64,000 nucleotides of DNA. Origin: Polyangiaceae bacterium. GTDB lineage: Bacteria; Myxococcota_A; Polyangia; Polyangiales; Polyangiaceae. The stretch is from contig JAFGBI010000303.1 in the NCBI GenBank assembly GCA_016933275.1, forward strand, positions 33,416-97,415, in the 5' to 3' direction. Of the stretch, positions 53,811-62,683 are shown in pieces; position 1 is the first letter of the stretch; the number at the start of each line of letters is the position of its first letter. The notes beneath the pieces were generated by a model. The model had not been told where the DNA came from, did not search any database, and was given only the letters and a program-made list of their open reading frames with translations. The translations under genes and the position numbers were made by a program.

Positions 53811-55577
53811 ATGATCCCGTCTGGGCACTTTCCCCCCCCTCCCCCCGGGCCCAGTCCGTTCGCGGCGCCGCGTAGCGAAGACGAGGCGATCCCCACTCCT
53901 CGAACGGCCGCGTTGGCCCCCTGGGCGACTGATCCGCTCCCCAGCGGCCAACCAGCCGAGGATCCCAGCACCTCGCCCGCGTTCGCAGGCAGTCCTCCGC
54001 CGTATGCGGGTTCCGGGGTCGTGTCCGGGCCGTCCATGGTCGGGGAGTGGAGCGCGCCGGCCACGGGCACGGCCAGTCCATCCGGGGCAAGCGCACCCGA
54101 TCCCTACGTGGCATCGACTCCACCCGGCGCCCTCGACTTCTTGGGGGCACCCGATCTGTACGCTTGCCCCGTTCCTTGCCCACCATCCACCCCGTACGGC
54201 GCTTCCCATCCCTTGGCTTCCCACCGCGCCAGCTACCCGCACGCGCCACCGACCCCCTACGGCGCCACCGATCCCTACGGACCCTCCGCCGCGTCCGCCA
54301 CCGCCGATCCCTACGCGCTGGCGAACCCCTACGGCGATTCCCTACCCGATCCCTACACAATGGCAGCACCGTATCGCCATCCCGATGCCAACGGGCAACC
54401 GCCGCCCGTCACCGGCGAAGGGTTGGCACCAGGAACCAGCCCGCACGCCCATCAACCAACGAGTCGGGGTACTGGGAGGAGGAAGGTTGTCCTGGCGGCC
54501 TTGGCCGGCATGGTCTTGGTGTCGCTGCTCGGACTAGGCTTCGCTTTCTTTGGCGTCAAGCCCTGGCTATCCCGCCCGACTCGTTCCGCGCCCGCCATCT
54601 CCGAGGACTTCGCGAAGGTCGAACGTTGGGCCAGGGTCTCGAAGAATCCACCGAAGAACGCGGAGGTGCTTGCTGGCGCGGCGACTCTGGTTGCACGGCT
54701 GAGCCCTCGCATTCGTGACGGCGAGGTGCCCGCGGTCGCCGATGCCTCCCTCTCCGTCGAAGAGCGGTCGGCGCTCGACGCGTTGGTCCGCTGGCACGGC
54801 GAACGAGGTGGCTTCGTCTCTAGCTGCGTGCCGAGGGGCGACGACGACGGTGCGGCCCCGTCGACCGGTGACGCGGTCGCGGCGGCGGTTCCACAATCCC
54901 CGACGGCCTACCTAACCTTAGGTGCGCTCGCACTCGCCACCTCGCGCGGCTCTTCCGAAGACCGAAATCGTTTGGAGGCTGCCTTGGGGCTGGCCGACAT
55001 CCTGCGCACCCGCGGTTCCGTGGCGGAATATGCGACTGGGGCGCGACTGGCGGTGATGGCAGCCCAATGGGTGAAGGCCCGAAAGTACAAGGTCACGGGG
55101 AGCTTTGAAGCGCATCGTCCTCGCACGGAGCAGCTCCGAACCTCCCTGGCACGCGACGCGGTGTGCGTCCTGCAACGTCTCGGCTCCGAAGACGGATTGA
55201 CCTTCTCCGCCCGGGACTTCCTGGACGATGACGGACCGCGGCCACCATTCGGTCTGCTCTCGCCGGAGCGAGAGCGCCTGGTGCTCAAGGACTTCGTCGG
55301 TGAGTGGCTCGTTGCCACGAAAGACGCCATGACAGCACAGGACCTCGCGGACGGATTCACCGCCATGGTCGCGCCGGCGAGCGTCGTGCTCCGCGCTGCG
55401 GTGCCGACGAGCGCCGAACTCGAAGCCATCGCCAAGGATCACGCCGAGTACGATCGACTGATCCCTCCCCAGAGGAGCGGTAGTCAACGAAGCAGCAGAT
55501 CGAGCGAACGTCGCGCACGACAGTCCTCTCGTCGACGACCCAATGCCCCCAACGAGAGCGCCCGGGACGAGCGCTGA
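53811..55577 (+). CDS. Pro/Tyr-rich single-pass membrane protein of unknown function
   Basis: 588 residues from ATG 53811, with no clear ribosome-binding site. The first 225 residues are low-complexity and rich in Pro, Ser, Tyr and Gly, with repeated PYG, DPY and NPYG units (TPYGATDPYGPS, NPYGDSLPDPY), predicted disordered and cytoplasmic. One transmembrane helix lies at about 228-250 (VLAALAGMVLVSLLGLGFAF). The external 330 residues are mostly helical (SVEERSALDALVRWHGERGG, RNRLEAALGLADILRTRG) and end in a basic Ser/Arg tail. Codons 8-12 contain C8-T-C6, a possible slippage site. No family recognised. Confidence 0.8.
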   Translation: MIPSGHFPPPPPGPSPFAAPRSEDEAIPTPRTAALAPWATDPLPSGQPAEDPSTSPAFAGSPPPYAGSGVVSGPSMVGEWSAPATGTASPSGASAPDPYVASTPPGALDFLGAPDLYACPVPCPPSTPYGASHPLASHRASYPHAPPTPYGATDPYGPSAASATADPYALANPYGDSLPDPYTMAAPYRHPDANGQPPPVTGEGLAPGTSPHAHQPTSRGTGRRKVVLAALAGMVLVSLLGLGFAFFGVKPWLSRPTRSAPAISEDFAKVERWARVSKNPPKNAEVLAGAATLVARLSPRIRDGEVPAVADASLSVEERSALDALVRWHGERGGFVSSCVPRGDDDGAAPSTGDAVAAAVPQSPTAYLTLGALALATSRGSSEDRNRLEAALGLADILRTRGSVAEYATGARLAVMAAQWVKARKYKVTGSFEAHRPRTEQLRTSLARDAVCVLQRLGSEDGLTFSARDFLDDDGPRPPFGLLSPERERLVLKDFVGEWLVATKDAMTAQDLADGFTAMVAPASVVLRAAVPTSAELEAIAKDHAEYDRLIPPQRSGSQRSSRSSERRARQSSRRRPNAPNESARDER

Positions 55578-55915
55578 GCCCCTCGCCGAAGGCGGGGCCC
55601 AATGACCGGAGCCGAGGCTGGGGTTCCCGAGCGGGGTGGCCGAGACCACCCCTTCGGTCAGGCGCGGCCCGCGAGGCGAACGGCGGACCACAGTCCTGGC
55701 GCGGGCCAGGCCCGCAGCCCAAGCACGACGCCGGATCTTGCCCGCGCCATGTTTCGTCGTGGCAGGGGAGGCGGGCCCTCCCCCGCATCGGCCGCGACAC
55801 ACGACCTCGCCCTCCTCGCCGCTCGATGAGCGGCGGGCGCCTCCGGCGCCGATCCACCGCGCTGCCGAGGATCCGCGCGTGGCGCGCGGATCCTCCGACC
55901 TAGTAGATCAGCGAG
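55578..55915. other. Intergenic region between convergent genes, rich in GC hairpins
   Basis: 338 bp between the 3' ends of the Pro/Tyr-rich protein and the RRM gene. It carries several short perfect stems (GCCGCTC/GAGCGGC near 55818, GGCGCC/GGCGCC near 55838) and the stronger hairpin annotated separately. No gene seen. Confidence 0.5.
55867..55895. terminator. Hairpin between convergent genes, probable bidirectional terminator
   Basis: GAGGATCCGCGCG (55867-55879) and CGCGCGGATCCTC (55883-55895) form a perfect 13-bp stem with a 3-nt loop, 20 bases beyond the RRM stop. No U tract, so the terminator function is inferred from position and stability. Confidence 0.5.
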
Positions 55916-56371
55916 CTACCAGCGGTCGCCGCCGCCACGGCCACCGCGGCCGCCGCCGCCGCCGCCGCCACCGCCACCGCGACCCCCACGGCCCCCCCCG
56001 AACCCACCGCCACCGAATCCACCCCGGTCGCCGCGGCCGCGAGGAGGCCCATCGCCACGGGGACTGTCGCCCCGCGGCCCGCCCCGATCGCCGCCACGGA
56101 ACCCGCCACCACCACCGCCACGGGGACGGTCGTGGGCGATCCGGACGTTGATGGTGCGACCGTCGAGCTCGGTTTCGTTGAGCCCGTCGATCGCGGCCTG
56201 CGCCGCCGCCTCGTCAGTGAGCTCGACGAAGCCGAATCCGCGAGAACGCCCCGTCTGTCGATCGACGACGACATTGGCGCTGACTACCGTGCCGAACTGG
56301 GCAAACGCCTGCTCGAGCTGGTGATCCATGGTGGAGTAGGAGAGGTTCCCAACAAACAACTTCGCGCTCAT
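55916..56371 (-). CDS. RRM-type RNA-binding protein with RGG-rich tail
   Basis: 151 residues from ATG 56371. A single RRM fills residues 3-80: RNP2 LFVGNL at 5-10, RNP1 RGFGFVEL near 44-51. The last 70 residues are nearly all Gly, Arg and Asp (RGG and GGG repeats, ending GGDRW), a disordered RNA-binding tail. Such proteins in cyanobacteria and myxobacteria are cold-induced and bind single-stranded RNA. The 5' untranslated region upstream has an AAAAAAG patch but no clear cold-shock element. Confidence 0.93.
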   Translation of the reverse strand: MSAKLFVGNLSYSTMDHQLEQAFAQFGTVVSANVVVDRQTGRSRGFGFVELTDEAAAQAAIDGLNETELDGRTINVRIAHDRPRGGGGGGFRGGDRGGPRGDSPRGDGPPRGRGDRGGFGGGGFGGGRGGRGGGGGGGGGGRGGRGGGDRW

Positions 56372-56828
56372 CGCGTTTCGATGCCTCGCTGCTTCTCTTT
56401 TTTGATTCGGTTCCGACGGACGCACGGCTCGATGGCGCCGGCCCCTCGCCCGTCGCGGAGGCCAGCAGACAGACTCAAGCCGAGGTGAGAGCCGAGGCAG
56501 GAGATCTGCGAGCTACGGTGGCAAGAGGTAGCAGAAGCTCGTTCCGGGAGCGAACGGTTTTCGCGGCCTGCCCGTCCGCCGGAAGACCCGCCCCGCTGCC
56601 GCTCACCCAAGTGACGCCGGAAGCCCCGCAAGAATCGCGGAGAGGGAGGGGCGCCACCCACCCCACCCAATCGAACGGTACCGTACTAGGAACGGGGGTC
56701 GCTCGCGGGCGACGGAGCGTTTGACATCCTAGGCCCGCCGGTCGTATCTCTTCTGGCCCAATGGGCCCCATTCGCCGGACGGTCCCGAGAGAACCCCGAC
56801 GCCCACACCCTGGACCGGGCGAAGGGGA
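56372..56828. other. Intergenic region between divergent RRM and MoxR-module genes
   Basis: 457 bp with no supported gene. It contains the promoter for the plus-strand operon near its right end. No clear promoter for the RRM gene was found. Confidence 0.5.
56721..56749 (+). promoter_or_regulatory. Sigma-70-type promoter for the MoxR-module operon
   Basis: TTGACA (56721-56726) with a 17-bp spacer to GTATCT (56744-56749), or 18 bp to TATCTC. The start codon 56829 lies about 75 bases downstream, with GAAGGGGA directly before it. Confidence 0.5.
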
Positions 56829-58535
56829 ATGACATCCCCGACCAATGCCATGGAAGAGGACGCGAAGGGGAACTCACCGAGCGACGGTCAGGGTCGACGC
56901 AAGCGGCGGCGACGGCGGAAGCCGTTGACGCCCGCTGACGTTACGGCCCGCGCGATCACCCAGTCGGGACCGGAGACGCACCCTGGGCCGTCGCCCAAGC
57001 TTGCGGACGACCCGCTCACCCCTGGCGAGATCGCCGAGCTCAAACGGCACTTCCGGTTCCTCCGCGAGTACCGCAAGGTGTTGAATCTCAAGCTCAATGC
57101 TCAAGAGGATCTGTTGATCAACGAGCGGCGAGCTCCGGACCGCCGCGGCGTCTGCCAGCATCTTCTCGGCAAGGTAGACCGAAAACGGGTCTTCGCCGCC
57201 GCCGAACGGATGGTCCCAACCGAAGCCGTTCGCCTGGTGGAGGGGGTGCTCGGGATCGCGCCCGACGTCGACTACGTCCTGCTCTATCTCGACTGCGTGC
57301 GCCGCACGGGCGCTCACGAGCAGGCGATCGCCGCGCTCTCCGAGGCCCTCGAGCGCATCGATTTCCGCGAGGCCTCACCGGGGCAAATGCGCCGCGTGCT
57401 CGACCTCGTCGTCGAGCTCTTCGACGAGCGCTCCCTGCCGACGATGTTGCTCGGATTGCTCGAGGGCTCGGCATTCCGGCGCGCCTTCGATGCCGTGGCA
57501 CCGGAGCTCCCGCCGGCATTGGCTCGACTCGTGGTGCCGTTGCGGGCGGCCCAAGGGGTCGTCCTCCACGGACGTCGAAGCCCATCCGGTGTCGTTCCGC
57601 TCCGCGATGGGATCCGCCTGCTGCTGCATGGCGACCTCAAGAGCCTGCAGCGCTACCCAGCACCGGTGCGTCACCGCCTCGTCGAGCTCGGTGCGGAGGC
57701 CTGGGCGGGTCGCGACGAAACGGCTACCCGCGTGCTCCTGGTCTTGCTCGAGAGCTTGCAGCAGCGCGATAGTGACCACGGCGAGCTCTGCATGGCGGTC
57801 GCGGGCGCGCTCATTGCCCACGAGCGCGACGAAGACGCGCGCAGGCTCCTCGCCAACCTGACACGAGCCCACCCTGATCTCGAGGATCCGCCGCGCTGGC
57901 TGCACGCGCTCGACGCCCCGCGATGGGGCCGAATCGCCCTGGTGCGAGAGGCCGGTCGCCGTCCCCGGGGCCCAGGCGCTCATAGCCCATTTGGTCGTCG
58001 GCTGGGGGTCGACCTTTCCGTGATGCAGCCCGTTTGGGTCTATGCAGCACCTCCGGATCGGGCCGCGGCTCAGGCGGAGACGGCAGCCTTCCTGGCTGAA
58101 CTCTGCGTGCCGGGGATGGCGAGAATCGCCGGGAACGGCGAACACGGCGGAGAGCACTGGTTCGCTGTGTCCTCGCTCGGGGAGCCGCTGCCAGACGCGC
58201 TCGAACGCCATGGCGGAGCACCACGTCGAACGGCGCTCGCCATGGCGCGCGATGCCGTATCCGTGCTGGCTGCACTGGCCGCCGCCGGCGCGGTCCTCCC
58301 AGATGCGGATCTCCACCGCTTCGAGGCCGATCCGAGCGGGCGCGTGTGGCTGGTGGATGCCCGATGCTTGGCGCGCGCTGCAACCACGACGGCCACGGAC
58401 ACCATGCTCCTCCACGCGCGTGAGCTGGTGCGTCGGATCCTGGAGGGTGCGCAACGCTACGTGCCACCGCTCGGGATGCCAGAGAGCCTCCCGACCATCA
58501 GGACGTTCGCGGAGCTGGCACGCTGCCTCGTTTGA
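56829..58535 (+). CDS. Basic N-terminus, helical repeats and kinase-like C-terminal region
   Basis: 568 residues from ATG 56829, preceded by GAAGGGGA. Residues 20-35 are a run of Lys/Arg (RRKRRRRRK). Residues 65-360 are helical, repeat-like (LLYLDCVRRTGAHEQAIAAL, ELFDERSLPTMLLGLLEG). From about 395 the order resembles a protein kinase C-lobe with lost catalytic residues: FAVSSLGEPLPDAL, MARDAVSVLAALAAAGAVLP, then DADLHRFEADPSGRVWLVD where HRDxxxxN and DFG should be. A pseudokinase-like scaffold is inferred. First gene of the ATPase/VWA module, 51 bp before it. Confidence 0.75.
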   Translation: MTSPTNAMEEDAKGNSPSDGQGRRKRRRRRKPLTPADVTARAITQSGPETHPGPSPKLADDPLTPGEIAELKRHFRFLREYRKVLNLKLNAQEDLLINERRAPDRRGVCQHLLGKVDRKRVFAAAERMVPTEAVRLVEGVLGIAPDVDYVLLYLDCVRRTGAHEQAIAALSEALERIDFREASPGQMRRVLDLVVELFDERSLPTMLLGLLEGSAFRRAFDAVAPELPPALARLVVPLRAAQGVVLHGRRSPSGVVPLRDGIRLLLHGDLKSLQRYPAPVRHRLVELGAEAWAGRDETATRVLLVLLESLQQRDSDHGELCMAVAGALIAHERDEDARRLLANLTRAHPDLEDPPRWLHALDAPRWGRIALVREAGRRPRGPGAHSPFGRRLGVDLSVMQPVWVYAAPPDRAAAQAETAAFLAELCVPGMARIAGNGEHGGEHWFAVSSLGEPLPDALERHGGAPRRTALAMARDAVSVLAALAAAGAVLPDADLHRFEADPSGRVWLVDARCLARAATTTATDTMLLHARELVRRILEGAQRYVPPLGMPESLPTIRTFAELARCLV

Positions 58536-58586
58536 CCGCACGCGATCGAAGGTTTCACGCCCAGGCGAGCGTGGTAGATCCCAGGG

Positions 58587-59717
58587 ATGCCCCGGGCGAA
58601 CGACCTCCGCCTTCGGCGCACCGCCACCATCCGCGACGTGCGCGAGATCGTCGTCCATCACCTCAAGGCTCTCTGGGCGGACCCCATGCGCGCGGCGGCG
58701 CTCCCTCCGCTGATGATCTCGGGTCCCCCGGGGATCGGAAAGAGCGCGATCATCCGCGAGGTGTGTGAGAAGGAGGGGATCGAGTTCCTCGACGTGAGGC
58801 TCGCCCAGCGCGAGCCCGTGGACATCCGCGGACTCCCCGTGCCTCGTGATGATGGAGTCCACTGGCTCACGAGCGCGGAGTGGCCTCGCGATGGCCGCGG
58901 GATCATCCTCTTCGACGAGCTCACCGCGGCGGATCGCAGTCTCCAGGTTGCCGCATACGAGTTCATCCTTGACCGCCGCCTCGGCGATCTCTATCGGGTC
59001 CCCGACGGCTGGTACATCGCAGCGGCGGGGAACCGCGGGGAGGACCGAGCGGTCGCGCTCACGATGTCGAGCGCACTCGCGAACCGCTTCTGCCACCTCG
59101 AGGTCGAAGCGGACATCGAGGATTGGACCCGCTGGGCCGCACGCCAGGGGGTCCACCCCCTCGTCATCGGCTTCCTGCGTTTCCAGCCGAGGCTGCTCTT
59201 CGCGAACGATGGGGACCGGGAACAGGGTTGGCCAACGCCGCGCGCTTGGGAGCGCGTCGGATTCGAGCTTGAGGTCGCCGAGCGAACCGCGTTGCCCGAG
59301 CGGACGCTCGCCCTCGTCGTCCAGGGACTCGTCGGGGCGGAGGCGGCCAGCGAATTTCTCGCCTACCGCGGCTTCGCGGGAGAGCTCACGAAGGTCGAAC
59401 GCATGCTGCGGGGAGAGGAACCCGTCGAGGCACCAGAACGTCTCGAACAACGGTACGCGCTCGTCACCGCCGCCGTCCATTTCGCCCAGAGCGACGCGCG
59501 ACTGCTCAGCGGACTGATCCGGCTCAGCCTGGCGCTGCCCCCCGATTTCGCGACCTTGTGCCTGATTGACTACCTGGGCGCGGCAGACCCCGGGTCCGTG
59601 AGCGCGCGGGCGGAGGCGCTCTTCGGCTGTCCGGAGTTCCCGGAGTGGCAGCGCCGGCATGGGGCGGCCTTCCGCGCTCGTTTCGCTTCACTCGGCGCGG
59701 GCGATCTCCCGCCATGA
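58587..59717 (+). CDS. MoxR-type AAA+ ATPase of the VWA module
   Basis: 376 residues. Walker A GPPGIGKS at 46-53, Walker B IILFDEL, and the sensor region AAAGNRGEDRAVALTMSSAL with the arginine finger NRFCHLEVE. DVRLAQREPVDIRGLPVPRDDG, after Walker A, is typical of ATPases paired with DUF2201/VWA proteins. The C-terminus has a helical lid. It overlaps the next gene by 4 bases (ATGA). Likely a substrate-remodelling chaperone for the module. Confidence 0.93.
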   Translation: MPRANDLRLRRTATIRDVREIVVHHLKALWADPMRAAALPPLMISGPPGIGKSAIIREVCEKEGIEFLDVRLAQREPVDIRGLPVPRDDGVHWLTSAEWPRDGRGIILFDELTAADRSLQVAAYEFILDRRLGDLYRVPDGWYIAAAGNRGEDRAVALTMSSALANRFCHLEVEADIEDWTRWAARQGVHPLVIGFLRFQPRLLFANDGDREQGWPTPRAWERVGFELEVAERTALPERTLALVVQGLVGAEAASEFLAYRGFAGELTKVERMLRGEEPVEAPERLEQRYALVTAAVHFAQSDARLLSGLIRLSLALPPDFATLCLIDYLGAADPGSVSARAEALFGCPEFPEWQRRHGAAFRARFASLGAGDLPP

Positions 59718-60892
59718 CGAGCGCCGAGGCCACCCGAGTCCACGCCTTGCTCGTCGAGGACCGCGCCGCGCTCATCGTCGAGCAGCCCTTCCTGGCGCTC
59801 CTGGCGCTCCATCTCGACCTCACCGTAACGACCGACCTCCAGATCCCTAGCTTTGCGGTCGACGGCGTGAGGATCCACTTCGACCCTCGCTTCGTCCGTC
59901 GCGCGACGGCGACCGAGCGGCGCTTCGCGCTCGCCCACGCCGTCTGGCATTGCGCGCTGCTCCACCCGTGGCGTCGCGGGGAACGCGACCCCGTGCTCTG
60001 GGACCTCGCCGTGGATCACGAGGTGAACGCGCTGCTCGCGACCGATCGTCACCTGCCGTCCGCAGCGTTCCTGCTCGATCAATCTGCCTCGGCGGACGCG
60101 GACGCTCTGTACGAACACCTGCGTGCAGATCCATCGCTGTGCGGTCCGAACGCCACCGCGCCGCAGCGTGGCCCGCTCGCCGACCAGCACCTCAACCCAA
60201 CGAGGACCGTCGGTCTCCGTGCGGACCTGGGCCGCTGCTGGGCAGAGCACCTCGTCCAGGCCGCCACCCAGACGACTCGGCGAGGACTCACCCTGGCACC
60301 CAGAGTCTGGGAGCTCGTGGAGCGGGTGCGGCGGCCGGTCGTGTCCTGGCGCGAGGCGCTCCGGCAATACGTGGTTTCCGTGGCCGGGGACCGACGGGTC
60401 TGGCTGCCGCCAAATCGTCGTCACCTCGGGCGCGGTGAGTATCTGCCGAGCCGTCGAGAGGAGCTCCTACGCATCGTGGTTGGCGTCGACAGCTCGGCGA
60501 GCACGGTGCCTGTCGCTGCCACCTTCGTCGCGGAGGTGGCGGCCGTCGCCCGCGCCTTCCCCCGCCGCCAACTCACCTTGATCGAGGCGGACCACGCCGT
60601 GCGGCGCGTGGCACACTTCGACACCGATTCCCCGCCCCCGGACGCGGCGTTCGTCTGGCGCGGGGGAGGAGGGACGGACCTATCGCTCGTCTTCGACGAG
60701 ACCGCCCGGCGAGGGCTCTTTCCGAATGTCCTTGTGTTCCTCACCGATGGGCAGGGCAAGGCTCCCCCGAAGGCACCACCCTACCCCGTCGTCTGGGCGA
60801 TCCCCCGAGGCTATCCCGCTCCGGCCGGTTGGGGACACCATCTCACGCTCCCAACGAAGTCGTGCGACGGAGGATACTGCCTCGAGGCATGA
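59714..60892 (+). CDS. DUF2201-type protein: metallopeptidase-like and VWA-like domains
   Basis: 392 residues from ATG 59714. The N-terminal half has a zinc-peptidase-like helix HAVWH (75-79) and a nearby His84, with an Asp-His-Glu stretch DLAVDHEVNALL. The C-terminal half is VWA-like: DSSAST (DxSxS of the MIDAS) near 260, then TLIEADHAV and GGGGTDLSLVF and FLTDGQG. The MIDAS motif looks intact. Paired VWA-MoxR proteins assemble or unload metal complexes. The zinc site HxxxH is not the classical HExxH, so peptidase activity is uncertain. Confidence 0.88.
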   Translation: MTSAEATRVHALLVEDRAALIVEQPFLALLALHLDLTVTTDLQIPSFAVDGVRIHFDPRFVRRATATERRFALAHAVWHCALLHPWRRGERDPVLWDLAVDHEVNALLATDRHLPSAAFLLDQSASADADALYEHLRADPSLCGPNATAPQRGPLADQHLNPTRTVGLRADLGRCWAEHLVQAATQTTRRGLTLAPRVWELVERVRRPVVSWREALRQYVVSVAGDRRVWLPPNRRHLGRGEYLPSRREELLRIVVGVDSSASTVPVAATFVAEVAAVARAFPRRQLTLIEADHAVRRVAHFDTDSPPPDAAFVWRGGGGTDLSLVFDETARRGLFPNVLVFLTDGQGKAPPKAPPYPVVWAIPRGYPAPAGWGHHLTLPTKSCDGGYCLEA

Positions 60893-61332
60893 TCCATCGG
60901 CACCAGATGGCGCGGTTCACGGCTCGTCGCGGGGTGAGGGCATGGTTTTGCGACGTCGCGCTCGGCGTCGTCAACGATCTCGACATCGGCGAGTACCATG
61001 ACCCCGATCAGCCGCCGCTCCAGTACTACGTCTACGCCCATGGTGCCCGTCAGGATGTCATCCGGTTCGCCAGCGGGACGGACCTTGCCGAGTGGGTAGG
61101 GCGCTTGGCACCGCTGAGGCTCGCGCACGAGGGCGCCGAGTACCGAGTGATGGCGGTGCTCGTCGAGCAGAGCGAGTTGCCCGACCCCTTGCCAGAGGGC
61201 CCGCGGTTCAGCCATCGGTTCGAAGGCGACCAGGAGGCGATCCATGTCCCGTCCGCGCGCGAACGGCATGGCATCGATGACCTCGGCGCCGCCCTGCTCC
61301 TCGACACGATGAAGGCCGATCGGGAAGAATAG
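60889..61332 (+). CDS. Small hypothetical protein ending the MoxR module
   Basis: 147 residues from ATG 60889, overlapping the VWA gene by 4 bases (ATGA). Mixed alpha/beta and acidic: VRAWFCDVALGVVNDLDIGE, PPLQYYVYAHGARQDVIRF, EWVGRLAPLRLAHEGAEYRV. No membrane segment, no known motif; a single Cys. Translation coupling and position make it part of the module. It ends 19 bp before the convergent HAD gene. Confidence 0.72.
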   Translation: MIHRHQMARFTARRGVRAWFCDVALGVVNDLDIGEYHDPDQPPLQYYVYAHGARQDVIRFASGTDLAEWVGRLAPLRLAHEGAEYRVMAVLVEQSELPDPLPEGPRFSHRFEGDQEAIHVPSARERHGIDDLGAALLLDTMKADREE

Positions 61333-61351
61333 CGACCGCCCCGACCAAGCC

Positions 61352-62011
61352 TCAAGACCCTGGGATGGGGGATGGTTGCTGAAGCAATGCGGCGAGCTCG
61401 ATCAGGCTCGTCACCTGGAGATCGGCGTCCACCCCGGGACCGCCCTGTCCAACGAGGCAGGTCCTGATCCCCGCCCGACGGCCCGCCTCCACGTCCAGTG
61501 CTCGATCGCCAACCGCGAGGCAGTCGGCCTTGCGCAACGCGTGTCGCGCCACGATGGCGTTGAGACTCGCCGGATCGGGCTTGCGCGGCCAAGGGTCTTC
61601 GCGAGCGACCAGGTCGTGGAAGCGGTCTGCCAGCCCGTGTCTCCGAAGCAGCGCGAGCGCCCCGACCCGACTCCGGTGGGTAACGAGCAGATTCAGTCCC
61701 CCTCGCGCCTGGACGACAGCCAGCGCCTCTCGAGCCCCTGGAAAAGGCAGCATCCGCGCCTCTGGGATCCTCGCAGCCGCGGCCTGGTGTCGGGAACGCA
61801 CAACCTCGAAGTCGAGCCCGTACCGCGCCGCCGTCACCCGCAGGGCGTGGTCGGTCGATGTGCGAAATAGTGCGCGAATCTCCGCAGGTTCGGCCTGTAC
61901 GCCCCAATCCTCGAGCATGCCGAGGAAGACTTCGACGGTTGCAGGGTATGTATCGATGAGCGTCCCCCCGAGATCCCAGATGACGTGCCGAAGAACCGGG
62001 GGAGGCCCCAT
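61352..62011 (-). CDS. HAD-superfamily phosphatase (phosphoglycolate-phosphatase-like)
   Basis: 219 residues from ATG 62011. Motif I is DLGGT at 13-17: the nucleophile Asp13 is present but the usual second Asp is Gly. Motif II LLVTHRS, motif III Lys in RKPDP and motif IV VGDRALDVEAG are complete. A helical cap follows motif I (subfamily IA). The DLGGT variant is frequent in bacterial HAD proteins and usually still consistent with phosphatase or beta-phosphoglucomutase-like use. Divergent from the DnaJ-domain gene (99-bp gap). Confidence 0.88.
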   Translation of the reverse strand: MGPPPVLRHVIWDLGGTLIDTYPATVEVFLGMLEDWGVQAEPAEIRALFRTSTDHALRVTAARYGLDFEVVRSRHQAAAARIPEARMLPFPGAREALAVVQARGGLNLLVTHRSRVGALALLRRHGLADRFHDLVAREDPWPRKPDPASLNAIVARHALRKADCLAVGDRALDVEAGRRAGIRTCLVGQGGPGVDADLQVTSLIELAALLQQPSPIPGS

Positions 62012-62110
62012 GAGCCGAGGATTTTACGCTCTCTCGTGGATCCCGGGAACCCGCGGGGGGTACCGCTTGTCCGCTCTTCCGTTGCGCGCCATGCTGGAGG
62101 GAAACTCCCG

Positions 62111-62683
62111 ATGAGACTGGGCAAGGACGTCACCTCCACCGATCTCTACGCAGTGCTCGGGGTCCCCCGTTCGGCAACGCCGGACCAGATCCGGCGCGCC
62201 TACCGACTCCAGGCGATGGTAAGCCACCCCGATCTTCACGGGCGTGCGGCCGAGCAACGCATGGTCGAGCTCAACGTCGCCGCCTGTGTGCTCCTGGATC
62301 CGACACGACGCATGGCCTATGACCGAGCTCGCGAAGGCGGCCCCCCAGCGCCCAAGCCGCACAAGCCCGTCGAGCCGTTCTACCCCTGGCGAACCAGCCC
62401 GACCCGCGAGGCTCCAGCCTGGTCGTCTCCCCCTCCCCCTCGCCGTACCGCGGATCGCGAGACGCTTCGGATGGTAGAGGAGTGGAGAGGCGGGCCGAGT
62501 CGAAGCCTGGCCAACCTCGCCGAGTGGATCGCGGAATGGCCCCCGGGCATGCACCTTCTGGTCTGCTTCAGCGCAATCTGCATGGCGATGCTGTTGATCG
62601 TCTCTGCACGACCGAGCTCCCTTCCGGGGTTCCAGAAGGACCAACCCCTGGCCTGTGTCGCGGATCTGGCGGTGGACGGCTGA
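62111..62683 (+). CDS. DnaJ-domain single-pass membrane protein
   Basis: 190 residues from ATG 62111, GGAGGG 9-14 bases upstream. J domain at 10-75 with HPD at 39-41 (MVSHPDLHG) and VELNVAACVLLDPTRRMAYD. A Pro-rich linker (about 78-115) follows. A hydrophobic helix lies at about 147-167 (LLVCFSAICMAMLLIVSA), with a short tail containing Cys. The J domain would stimulate an Hsp70 at the membrane. The helix has Met/Cys, so it is a real membrane span. Confidence 0.87.
   Translation: MRLGKDVTSTDLYAVLGVPRSATPDQIRRAYRLQAMVSHPDLHGRAAEQRMVELNVAACVLLDPTRRMAYDRAREGGPPAPKPHKPVEPFYPWRTSPTREAPAWSSPPPPRRTADRETLRMVEEWRGGPSRSLANLAEWIAEWPPGMHLLVCFSAICMAMLLIVSARPSSLPGFQKDQPLACVADLAVDG

Noticed and set aside
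57375..59660. 761-codon minus-strand frame opposite the MoxR module
   Set aside because: The plus strand carries recognisable Walker motifs and coupled starts; the minus frame has no motif and spans three genes.
61352..62011. HAD phosphatase with Gly at the second Asp of motif I as a broken enzyme
   Set aside because: DLGGT variants are common in this superfamily and the other three motifs are intact, so this is not convincing evidence of inactivity.
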